DNA of 64,000 bases from Marsupella aquatica. Lineage: Eukaryota; Marchantiophyta. The notes below the pieces were generated by a model. That model searched no databases and had not been told where the DNA came from. It saw nothing but the letters and a program-made list of their open reading frames with translations. Below are positions 53,579 to 62,661 of the stretch, piece after piece (the first letter of the stretch is position 1; the number at the start of each line of letters is the position of its first letter). The position numbers were made by a program, and so were the translations under genes. The stretch lies in contig OZ316893.1 of NCBI GenBank assembly GCA_973895155.1, forward strand, positions 1,116,001-1,180,000, read 5' to 3'.

Positions 53579-53836
53579 GTTTGGACTTGTCCGACAAATG
53601 AGGGGTCTGAACCTTGACATCTGACATGTGTCACACCTGGTCATCCCGGCCCCAGCCCCCAGCCTGCCCACAACCCCAGCCCCAGCCCTGGCCTGGCCTG
53701 GCCCGACCCGCCCACACCCTGCCCCGACCCCAACCCCGACCCCGACCTGTCTCGGCCTCTCCCGACTGGCCGGAGAATATAGGCAAATATGCAACATTTG
53801 ATCGCTTTTGGAGCAGACAAAATAACTTGTGTGTCA
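53579..53836 (+). repeat. GC-rich dispersed repeat, copy 3
   Basis: It starts GGTTTGGACTTGTC and ends AATATAGGCAAATATGCAAC, 'atttgatcgc' and TTTTGGAGC. The core at 53640-53760 is C-rich on the plus strand with CCCCAGCC and CCCCGACC words in tandem, so quadruplex potential is on the minus strand. The core is shorter than in copies 1 and 2. Confidence 0.7.
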
Positions 53837-54465
53837 GTTCAAACCGGGCACACATGAATCATGTGAGATTTAATTGAACTCTGTAGTGAGCACCAGGGTG
53901 TCCTTCAGGCTGTGAAGCGAGGAGATCCACCTATGTGACACCACTGTTGTGTCTTTGTCGGTTCTTTTCGTGAGGGTTGTGATGTGTACCCCATGATTGA
54001 AAATACGACCTCTCTTCATGATTTTGTTTTCTCTCGTTTGCAACTCTCTCTTTCATGTCCCGACATCTGCCTTCAAATTGCAGGCGAGGTACTGGCACAG
54101 CAGGTACAGTACGATTTTGGAAAAGGCAAGTGCTGATTTAATAAAAAGTAGATCGAAAGCAGATCGGCATCATTCATACGCGAAGTGCATTGACGCGAAA
54201 AAGTTTGTTGAGACGACTACCGTAGCTCTCTAGTAGACGACTGTGGACTGTGACAAGTTCTGCTCGTGTCCTCACGATTCGAACGATTTCTCAGGGGGTG
54301 GGTTTAGTGAGCAGCAGCAGCTCCTCGCTACAAGTAGATTAGAAGCTTCGTGCCCCATTGCGCAGCATCAGACTTGATCGGGTAAGAGTCTTGAGGGATC
54401 GATTAGTTGGAAGCAGCTCCCCTCACTGCATATGGTGTCGTAGAGCTTCAGCATCGACTGGCACA
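53837..54465 (+). promoter_or_regulatory. 5' flank and leader of polyphenol oxidase
   Basis: Upstream of the ATG at 54466. The reading frame of the oxidase is open from 54358 but has no ATG until 54466. The small frame ending at 54233 is not treated as a gene. No clear TATA box. Confidence 0.4.
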
Positions 54466-56202
54466 ATGCAGCAGCGAGCAGCTACTCCAGTGACAGGAAG
54501 AGGAATGATGGTTAATCGGATCTGCAATGTCGTCTGCTGTGCTGTGGTTTTTATCTCGATAACGTCGGTTGTCGTCGAAGCACTACCCATTCTGGGCCCG
54601 GACCTGAATCGTTGCCATACCGTGATTCCTCCCAAGAGAACTGCTGCGGAATCAGTCGACTGCTGCCTGATTGACAATGGGGCCCCCATCAAGGACTTCA
54701 AGTTTAACTTGGATCTGCCTATGCGTGTGCGCAAACCTGCTCATAGGATGGACGATGAATCCATCGAGAAGTATGAGCGAGCTGTTGCGCTCATGAAGGC
54801 TCTGCCGCCAGAAGATCCTCGCTCCTACGAAGCGCAGTGGAAGCTCCATTGTGCCTACTGCGCAGAAGCGTACGACCAGTTCAATACCACCGAAATACTT
54901 GATGTGCATCACGGCTGGCTCGTGCTGCCATTCCACCGCTACTACGTGTACTTCCACGAGCGCATTCTTGCAAAACTCATCGGTGATGACACCCTCGCCA
55001 TCCCTTACTGGGCGTGGGACATGCAGTATGACGACCCACCAGGCAACATCATACCGCCGCCCTTCAACAACAAGAATTCGAGCCTCTACGATGCAGACCG
55101 ATCCGCAGTCCACCAGCCGCCTGCTAGGGCCGACTTGGAATTCTTCCACCACCCCACGGGCAACAAGGAACCTGAAGTGCTGTTGCAGGATAACTTATTC
55201 AATTTGTGGAGGACGATGATCAGCGAAGTGAAAACCCCTGATGGATTCTTCGGAGCAAAATTTTCTAAGGGTGACTCGGTTCAGTTGAGAGAAGGGCCGT
55301 TCGAGGTTGGGCCGCATGCTGCTGTCCATGGGTGGACCGGGTCCGAAGACACTGTGTTCGGAGAGGATATGTCGCCCGCTTACTCAGCAGCAAGGGATGA
55401 AACATTCTTTGCCCACCACTCTCAAATCGACAGACTCTGGCTCATGTGGCTGAAGTGGGGAGGGAGAGACCATGATCACGAGGACTATCTCAATGCTGAG
55501 TTCCTCTTTTATGATGAGAATGGGGACCTAGTGCGTGTTAACGTTCGAGATTCTCTGAATTGGGACAACTTCCGGGTCTCATACGAAGAAGTGGCACCTG
55601 ACTGGCTGTCTTACAAACCAAAATCGATTCGAGATTTATATCCAGAGCATTGCCAAGCTGGTATTCTGCAACGACTGTGGCGTCAAGTGGTAAGCACAGA
55701 GACATACAGGAACATCGCCATGGCGCTCGGGAGCTTCTATCAGCCACAGTGGAACCTGGCCAAAGCTTCCGTGGGAGGAGACAGGAGATCGGCGACCGCT
55801 CTAGTGTCTCGGTCCGAGGTGATCAAGGGCAGCATCGATGGATCGTCAGTTTATGATGAGGTGTTGATTGTGACCGGAACTGTAGAGAAGCCCTTCGACG
55901 TGAGCGTGCTCCTCAACATGTTCTTAGAGCTTCCGGAAGCTGACCAGAACACTCCTCACCATGTTGTGGAGTACCTCGGTGGCGTGAGAGTAGAAGCAGA
56001 AGGGCTGGCTGATGGAATGGACAGGACTGTTAGTAAGATATTCATCAGGCCTATAGGCATCGGAGACAGGATCGGAATTCTGGATATCAAGCATCGAAAG
56101 TCTTTGACGGTTACATTTGTTCCCGCTTGGGATTCGGAGCACGACGCTGAAGTTTCGATTAAAATCACGGACCTGAAAGTGGAGTTGAAGCTGGTGAGGT
56201 GA
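54466..56202 (+). CDS. polyphenol oxidase (plant tyrosinase/catechol oxidase type), secreted, intronless
   Basis: Binuclear-copper enzyme oxidising o-diphenols, and in some cases monophenols, to quinones. From the first ATG (54466) it has 578 residues; a double ATG at 54505-54510 gives 565 and places the hydrophobic segment (CNVVCCAVVFISITSVVVEA) at the N-terminus as a secretory signal. Seed-plant enzymes usually carry a thylakoid-type transit peptide instead. Counting from 54466, the copper-A site has His128, Cys132 (thioether partner, KLHCAYC), His149 and His157 (PFHRYY). The copper-B site has His284 and His288 (HAAVHGWTG) and the FFAHHSQIDRLW histidine near 317-318. The DWL domain is marked by PDWLSYKP (378-385) and the KFDV domain by KPFDVSVLLN (475-484), so it has full length with an intact C-terminal shield. 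No intron, frameshift or missing ligand. Confidence 0.95.
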   Translation: MQQRAATPVTGRGMMVNRICNVVCCAVVFISITSVVVEALPILGPDLNRCHTVIPPKRTAAESVDCCLIDNGAPIKDFKFNLDLPMRVRKPAHRMDDESIEKYERAVALMKALPPEDPRSYEAQWKLHCAYCAEAYDQFNTTEILDVHHGWLVLPFHRYYVYFHERILAKLIGDDTLAIPYWAWDMQYDDPPGNIIPPPFNNKNSSLYDADRSAVHQPPARADLEFFHHPTGNKEPEVLLQDNLFNLWRTMISEVKTPDGFFGAKFSKGDSVQLREGPFEVGPHAAVHGWTGSEDTVFGEDMSPAYSAARDETFFAHHSQIDRLWLMWLKWGGRDHDHEDYLNAEFLFYDENGDLVRVNVRDSLNWDNFRVSYEEVAPDWLSYKPKSIRDLYPEHCQAGILQRLWRQVVSTETYRNIAMALGSFYQPQWNLAKASVGGDRRSATALVSRSEVIKGSIDGSSVYDEVLIVTGTVEKPFDVSVLLNMFLELPEADQNTPHHVVEYLGGVRVEAEGLADGMDRTVSKIFIRPIGIGDRIGILDIKHRKSLTVTFVPAWDSEHDAEVSIKITDLKVELKLVR

Positions 56203-57530
56203 AGGTGATGGAACTTGGGACATTGCACCTTCTCTGACGCCAGTCTTAAAGATTTCCGTTAGTTACTGCACAGATCTTTCAGTGCTGTGCAGGATTCATT
56301 GACTGGGCTCGTCTCCGGATGTAGTCTGACGGTCTTCCAGCCATCTTAGTGGATTGTTTGCTGAGCAGGCTTTCAGCAAAATCGCTGGGGTCGTGTCTCT
56401 TTTACCCGACTAGAAAATCGGCTTGGATTCAACTTCAGATTGGATTCGTGTACTTTACGTTATGTGTATATCGTGATGAGTTGTTGGTTTACACAATGCT
56501 TGTAATGGGCATATGTACTGTTGTAGTGTCTGTTGGATAATAGATAGAAATGGCGGGGGCAGTGAGGTTCTGGCCATGCCCTAAAGCAAGGTTTTCAATA
56601 AGAGTTGTTTCAAAGAACGAAGTTGGTGAAATTAATCACATTTCTCTCCCTCTTATTTCTGTTCACAAATTACCGTCTTCAACAACCCACGACATAATTT
56701 TAGTATTCAAAAGTGCATGAAATGTGTTCTGTCTTCCAATTTTTTAGTAAGTCTTTGGTCGACATTTTCTGTACTTTTCTTCAACAACCGATGAATTATA
56801 TTCAAGTAGAGTGAAGTTGGTCCGTCCTGTCGCTAGCTGCAGTTTTTGACGAGTCGAACTCAGTTCTTGCCCGACTACTTGCCTTGTGCCTGCACGTTTG
56901 AAATGTACCACGAAGGTACTGACAATTAGAACGATTGGTGCTTGAGTGTTTGAAATGTACAAAGAAGGTTCTGTACATTTCTGTTGACGTTAGAAATGAT
57001 GCTAACGCACTTTGTAAATGATTTAACAGAACAGGACCAATTCATTTTAGGAGAACCGGACCAATGACTGAAGTAGACGTTAGTCTTAATCAATCTGATC
57101 AAGGGAGGAGAATTGTCTATTTATCCCAATTATGTGAGCAGTTTCGAATGTATGGTGCTGTCAATACGGGGCATCAACCATTTATAATCCATCCACAAAG
57201 CTCCACCTTGTCCTGTCACTCTCGGGAATGCTGGGGAAGTATCTCTTGGTCGAAAGCCTGACACGAGAAATCTCCCGCTTTCCAATGTCTCGTTCGATTG
57301 GGAACTTTCACGATTCCAATCCGACCACCACTACCTACTTTTCATAAAAAATTGGCGAAATCTAGGGTCATGAAAGAAGGGGTAAAGTAATGTTCTCTTG
57401 ATCTTCCAGACAGAATCTGAAATGTAATACTGTTGACCGACAATCTCGTACATATATGCTGGAAAGTTGCAAGTTGTGATTCAAACAATGTTGTAAATCA
57501 ATACTGTGAACGTGTATCGTTTTTAAATTA
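56203..57530. other. 3' flank of polyphenol oxidase and intergenic
   Basis: Probably begins with the 3' UTR (TCAATAAGAG near 56595 is a weak poly(A) candidate). GTTTGAAATGTAC(C/A)A(C/A)GAAGGT occurs twice (near 56897 and 56948). No further gene. Confidence 0.4.
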
Positions 57531-57795
57531 GCAAGCATTTCAATGGCAGATTGACCAACAGTTACACCCCAGTTATGCAGTCGATTTGTACAAACAAATT
57601 ATTGAAGGCTGCACTTGCTATCATTTACCAAATATCGTAAACTTAAACCATGCGTGGATTCAAAGTTACCAAGCATTTCAATGGCGGACTGACCATAACT
57701 ATACCCCAGTTCTGCAGTTGATTTGTCCAAATTATAAAAGTCTGCACCAGCTATTTTCCAGAGATCAGAAAACTAGTCATGCGTGGATGCAGTAC
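57531..57795 (+). repeat. tandem pair of a ~136-bp unit
   Basis: Copies at about 57531-57665 and 57668-57795 share AAGCATTTCAATGGC, 'ga.tgacca', 'accccagtt.tgcagt.gatttgt' and CATGCGTGGAT. Confidence 0.85.
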
Positions 57796-58478
57796 TAACG
57801 AGACTGACCAATGTTTCTGCCCCAATGCATGCTGTTGGTAAACGAACAATTACCTGGATCTTGATTGAGAGAGTCGCAATATCTAAGTCACTAACCTTTT
57901 AGGTGAAAGCTTAAAGCGGACCTGAGTGTACTATTACTAGGTAAAATAATGTCGGACTAACAATGTTTCTGGCCAAAATTTACTACCACTACCTACTAAA
58001 ATTTGTGATACATGAGGATTGACGAACTATTATTCCTACCCAATGCAGGTTTTGTACTCACATTCCACATATTGTCAGGGCAGATCCCAATTGATCTAAT
58101 TACCTCACACTACACTTTTGTAAAACATCCCCAAACTATATTTCTAATGTTTTCCACTGGTCTACGACCGAAACTTAAAACTCGTACGCTAAAGGTGCAA
58201 CGGTCTAATTTTAATCTCCTCACTTTCTGCAATTTCCAGTGACATGACGGCAAATTCCTAGGCGTTGAATTGGTATGATATGTTCAGATTATACTGTCCA
58301 AAGCTTGAAGAAAGATAGGGACGAAGTTCAAATCAGACGGATGTAACCCTTGGACAAGGCTAATCGGAGAATGATTTTTAAGCTTCTTGGTGCTTCTCTC
58401 CTCCATCCCAATTCGTCTACGATCTGTAATTCAGCTGGTTTGCTTCTCTTGTGGTGTGCGTCATGGTACGTCATCTGA
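57796..58478. other. intergenic, nothing recognised
   Basis: No domain-bearing frame. The word 'accactacctact' occurs near 57327 and 57985. Confidence 0.35.
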
Positions 58479-58660
58479 GCATCAATAGTGCAGCCCAAAG
58501 TAGAGAAATGTCATTAAGCGTGACGACTTTTGCAGTCCTGCGAACTCTGCAAGTTAGTCATCATACGTCGGCAACTTAGCATCAATAGTACAGCCCAAAG
58601 TACAGAATGTCAATAAACGTGTCGACTCTCGCAATCCTGTGAACTCTGCAAGTTAATTGC
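58479..58660 (+). repeat. tandem pair of a 99-bp unit
   Basis: GCATCAATAGT(G/A)CAGCCCAAA begins copies at 58479 and 58578. Both continue with 'gaatgtca.taa.cgtg.cgac', 'gcaatcctg' and GAACTCTGCAAGTTA. Confidence 0.88.
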
Positions 58661-59969
58661 CGATTAGAATGACGGTGTGGTGAGCACTTGGAATGTTCCG
58701 CACAAGACCTTAATCCAGCTCGAAGAGCTCATGTATACACAGGGAACACCTGCAGTGTCCTCACCGCGAAGTCGAAGGAATGTTGGGGAAAGCACATGCT
58801 TGATTCTAGGACGTGTTCTGCTCCATATGTCCATGGGATGTTTAACACCAGCATGGTAGGGAATTGAGTTTCTCGGAGCCGGAGGGTTGATTACCTTGAA
58901 TGTGGGATTACTCTGTTTCGGCCAACACAAAGCACTAAAACGTTGTGAAGGATCAGCAGCAGGTTTTGGGCGTGGAACCTTAGTATTCGCTGGGAGGGCG
59001 GTTTTATTGGAATTATTACAAGGTCTGGCTAGTCGCTCCAAACCGCTACAGAAATCTGTAAAAATTTCACTCTGCAAACCACTAAATCATCACATGCAGC
59101 CCTGTGGTAGGGTATGCCACAGTTGGTACTGGGAATGATGACTGGTGTTTTGTGGTCCATCGTGACCCTCCTATGCTGTTTACACCACAGCTTTAGTTTG
59201 CCACCTAGTAGGGTTTTAGGTTTCTGTTGTGGAGGGCTCGTGTTTGGGACTAGTGCTTTTTGGCTCCTTGGGTTTTTCCTTGTTTTCTCCGCTTTATTGG
59301 GTCTCCAGGCTTTTAGATCGTGTCTCCCCGGTTTGAAGCCATCTGTGTTTCGCCAGTGTGAAATATAATGTTCTGAATGTTGAATGTCCGAGGCAGACTT
59401 CCTTTTCGCGTCCATGTATATTTTAACAGAGCAAATTCTATACACGTTAGATCTAGGGCACACCATGTACACGTAGCATAGATACCAGAGGCTTCTTCGC
59501 CTCCACTGTAAGGAATATAGTTCTACCCTCGCACTAGTCGTGTTTGACCATTCCTTCAATAAAGCATCAACTGTTTCAAGGTATGCTCTGCATCTTCTGA
59601 ACATTCCTGATCACTTGCACGATCTCGTGATGACATACTTGTGTACTTCACTCTGCAAGATTCCGGTGAGGGCCCGGCAGTTGTCAGTAGCTATGGGGTT
59701 TGCCATTTAAGTCATCAGATTCTATCACTCATTCGGATATCACAATCTGCTCTGAGAATGAGAAATTGGACGGTTCCAAGATTACATTCGGCGGACGTTT
59801 CAAGTTGAACGCTGGTTCAGACAGGGTCGAGTATGGTTGGAGATTGTGAACCCTACTGCACGAGGAGGACCGAAGCTGTCGGAGGCAAACTCGGCAACAA
59901 GAAGGAAAGTCTGAGCAATTTACATCACTACCGTAACAGTGAAGTAATAAATTCTCCCTATCGTGACTA
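58661..59969. other. intergenic, unassigned frames
   Basis: Minus-strand frames at 59604-59029 and 59077-58664 are long for this window but have no recognised domain and odd composition. The T/G-rich stretch at 59190-59300 looks like the 3' part of a retroelement, which I cannot prove. Confidence 0.3.
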
Positions 59970-61035
59970 AGAAGTTTGTTGACGATCCTCATAAGCCCTG
60001 GTTGCATCCGTAAGGCTAGATTTGAGTCATACCACCATGGGATGCAGCTTACTTTGAGGGACAAGCTCTCACAGATGAAAATGACCGAGGGCACTCCCAT
60101 AGAGTCCTACATTCAGCAACTGGATAGTCCGGTTTGTCAATTAGCTGATAAAGAGCTCATTCGTGCCACTATTAGCTGATTAGCCTAGAGGATTAAGAGC
60201 TCGTTCGTGCCACTCTGAAAGGTCTACCAGAGGCTGGAAACCCTGCATATCATCATCGACCACCTTGCTCACGAATTTCTCCGAGATGAGTTTCGCAGAT
60301 CTCATCGGCCTCATGCAAGCAGAGAGCTGCAACGTTCGCTGATGGGAAGCAGCAATGAAGAAGCGCTTGCAGTGGTTCACATGGCAAGATGGGGCGAATC
60401 CCGTCAATCTGCTGGCAGAAAGCGTGGTCAAAGTGGCCGAAAATTGGTGTGATACAAGCCTAGAGGCTGTCCTTCAAGGAACAACAAGAAACTGTCCAGG
60501 GAAGAGCAACATATGTGCCATCCCTGGACATTGCGAGCTCGATGCCTGAAGAAACCTGATGAGCAAGTCAGGGACTGCAGCTGAAGTAGACAGAGATGAG
60601 AAGATAGAGAGAGAAGCAAACTCCATGCTAACATCGTTGATCAGCAAAACGAAACAGGAGAGGACGTTAATAATCATTTTCAGGCGAATTACAGAGTACG
60701 ATAAAAGTGACAAATCGCCTGGGATGCTTGATTCAGGAGCTATCTCTCACGTAACTAGGAACAGACGAGTACTCACTCAAGTTCCTCCGAATGTAAAGAC
60801 CGCTTCTGGCTCCATCAACCCATTTGCTGGACGGGTTGTACAAACGTTGGCAAGGAAGGCATTCGTGATGTTCTGTATGTGCCTGGTATGGGCCAAAATT
60901 TACTCTCAGTAGGCAGTTTCACTGACAAAGGCTTCAATGTTTTGTTGATTGCAAAGACGGCTATGTATTAGGCAAATGTAGTCCTGAAGTGAACTACGGA
61001 CAGCAAGAATAGCTTGTATCATCTACATCGCTAGT
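59970..61035 (+). pseudogene. decayed Ty1/copia retrotransposon fragment (gag to pre-integrase)
   Basis: In order along the plus strand: a copia gag piece (60040-60180; LTLRDKLSQMKMTEGTPIES, then a leucine/glutamine-rich segment with LADKEL); a scrambled middle; the aspartic protease start (60719-60800; MLDSGAISHVT, where DSGA is the catalytic motif); and a pre-integrase segment in another frame (60865-61035; RDVLYVPGMGQNLLSVGSF, then YHLHR). Frames change several times and stops interrupt, so it is dead. No reverse transcriptase, integrase core or matching LTRs were found nearby. Confidence 0.8.
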
Positions 61036-61240
61036 TCTCTCAACCATAATTCTATCCATGAACCCACTAGATTGCCAAGTCCCACCAATACTTCACCTGC
61101 GTCTAGTCATCTGTCAAAACACCTTGCCTGCCATAGCGGAATGTCATCAAGCAGAAAATCCCCCTATGAAAATAGAGAAGTACCTGTGTGATATTTGTGG
61201 TTTCTTTCCAGCACCCTCCTTGGAACCACACGAGCTTCAA
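61036..61240. other. spacer, nothing recognised
   Basis: Short sequence between the copia fragment and the tandem repeats; may still belong to the retroelement. Confidence 0.3.
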
Positions 61241-61566
61241 GAGAAATTCACATTCTTTATTCTTTGGCTCTGATAACATATTAAAAATTTTGGCTATGAT
61301 ATGAGATTGAAACTTCTGGCTGTGATACGATATTGAAACTTTCAACAAAGTGGTATACGATATTGAAACTTTCAACAAAGTGGACTGGCAAAGAATTGAA
61401 CCTAGTACCCTGTGTATATCAATTCCCATTCTTTATTCTTTGGCTCTGATACCATATTGAAACTTTCAACAAAGTGGACTGGCAAAGAATTGAACCTAGG
61501 TATTGAAACTTTGTGTATCAATTCCCATTCTTTATTCTTTGGCTCTGATACCATATTGAAACTTGG
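61241..61566 (-). repeat. tandem repeats containing copia-like primer-binding sites
   Basis: A unit of about 90-100 bp containing 'ttctttattctttggctctgata', 'tattgaaactttcaacaaag' and GGCAAAGAATTGAACCTAG is repeated about three times. Read on the minus strand it contains TGGTATCAGAGCC at 61552-61540 and 61454-61442, and a one-base variant at 61278-61266. This is the initiator-Met-tRNA primer-binding site typical of plant copia elements. It follows the LTR-end-like 'gaaagtttcaata'. The orientation is opposite to the gag fragment at 59970. Confidence 0.65.
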
Positions 61567-61627
61567 CAAAGAATTGAACCTAGGACCCTGTGTATATCAT
61601 AGTGCTCTACCACTGAGTTAGACTTTA
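61567..61627 (-). mobile_element. tRNA-like sequence (SINE head or tRNA relic)
   Basis: On the minus strand, TAACTCAGTGGTAGAGC (61620-61604) is a good A-box/D-arm and GGTTCAATTC (61580-61571) a good B-box/T-arm, about 25 bp apart. Acceptor stems do not close, so it is not a working tRNA. It joins directly to the tandem repeat with primer-binding sites, whose units repeat only the B-box part. Confidence 0.55.
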
Positions 61628-62384
61628 TGCTTACATTGTCATCAATTTAAGTGTGGTTCATTTCCAACAATCAGACAGGAGTTGCTGAAAGAGAAATTGA
61701 ATGCTATTGAAAGCTGCACGAAGTAGTAAGATAGAAGGAAGTCTACCTAATTATCTAGGGAAGGAGGGAGGAGATAATAAAATCGACAAATTATGTCCTG
61801 AACAGGTTCCAACCAAATGCTCGTTGAGAAATCAAGTGTCACTACTCCTAGTCGTTTCTTTGCATGTATGGCCAAATGTATTGATGTTTTTATAGAAGTG
61901 CTTTCCAGGTGATTGTCAAGTTGGAAACAAGTCCAATCAAGGAGCAGAGAAGGAGCTGTCACAGAAATTGGCTCATGGGCATAGGACACCGGATCATAAG
62001 CAGTCACAATCCAAGTCATGATTGATTGCGTGTGTTGCTGATTTGCAGGAGGGACAAATAATGGAGACTGACATGGTATATGAGAAAAGAAATCATTTGA
62101 AAAGTTTTGGTGAGGAGGATCATCTGAAGACGCAGAGCCTTGCATGACATCATCCAAACAAAGGAGGCCTTTCATAGGGGCAATAAATAAAAGATTCGCA
62201 GTCTGGTACATCCTAGATGGCCTAAGATTGCAGTAGCAGATGTTTTATCTCATTTTTCACTCTTTCTAGATTTTGGGGGTTTTTAATTGCTCGTTTTTTG
62301 TGCGTTTGGTGTTTCTCCTCTGTGGACGTCTTTTGCTTTTCATACATTGTACTTTGTAAACCTGAAAGTGACTCTATGTGGAGG

Positions 62385-62386
<2 letters not shown>
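61628..62386. other. intergenic, unassigned
   Basis: The minus-strand frame 62211-61747 (154 codons) has no domain I recognise. The plus strand at 61700-61900 could be another piece of retroelement coding, but frames are broken. Confidence 0.3.

Positions 62387-62387
<1 letters not shown>

Positions 62388-62422
<35 letters not shown>
62388..62422 (+). repeat. (AT)n microsatellite
   Basis: About 17 uninterrupted AT dinucleotides. Confidence 0.98.
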
Positions 62423-62423
<1 letters not shown>

Positions 62424-62539
62424 CATGGGTTTCAGTCAAATCTTGTCACACTGTGTTCACGAGTGCTTCAGAGTCAAGCAAGGATAAGATTGCTAATAAA
62501 AAAGGAATGTGTCTTTATAATGGCAGTTTCCACCCCCAA

Positions 62540-62641
62540 TGCACAAAGCATACTCGAGCTTTAAATAAATGTCCTCAAAAGCAGGGGGTTTGCCTACGTG
62601 TTTTCACAAGATTGCCGAAAAAACCTAATTCAGCTTTACGC
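62540..62641 (+). pseudogene. rps12: fragment of mitochondrial rps12 (NUMT)
   Basis: One open frame reads [18 protein letters not shown], then KKPNSALR, which is the highly conserved N-terminal part of ribosomal protein S12. TRAL[10 protein letters not shown] is the form seen in plant mitochondrial rather than plastid copies, which have CPQRRGTC-type wording. Only about 30 codons remain, with substitutions at the TRTP position (TRLP), and the match stops abruptly at 62641. It is a nuclear insertion of organelle DNA, not a working gene. Confidence 0.75.
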
Positions 62642-62661
62642 TATATATATGGAGGAACATA

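Larger units (their letters stand above)
62379..62661 (+). repeat. 12-bp direct repeat flanking the rps12 fragment
   Basis: TGGAGGAACATA at 62379-62390 recurs at 62650-62661, both next to AT repeats. It may be a target duplication, or microhomology from the repair event that captured the organelle DNA. Confidence 0.7.

Noticed and set aside
53997-54233. Small frame with a hydrophobic start upstream of polyphenol oxidase
   Set aside because: The open frame begins at a TTG, no family is recognised, and it lies in the probable promoter.
54358-54465. N-terminal extension of polyphenol oxidase
   Set aside because: The frame is open but starts at a TTG. The first ATG is 54466 and the signal-peptide-like segment lies downstream.
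58664-59604. Minus-strand frames of 137 and 191 codons
   Set aside because: No recognisable domain or splice link; composition resembles reverse-read repeat DNA.
61567-61627. Functional tRNA gene
   Set aside because: Anticodon and acceptor stems are disrupted, and the B-box part is repeated in the adjoining array.
62540-62641. Working nuclear rps12 gene
   Set aside because: Only about 30 codons match; the N-terminal side is unrelated and the match ends abruptly in AT repeats.
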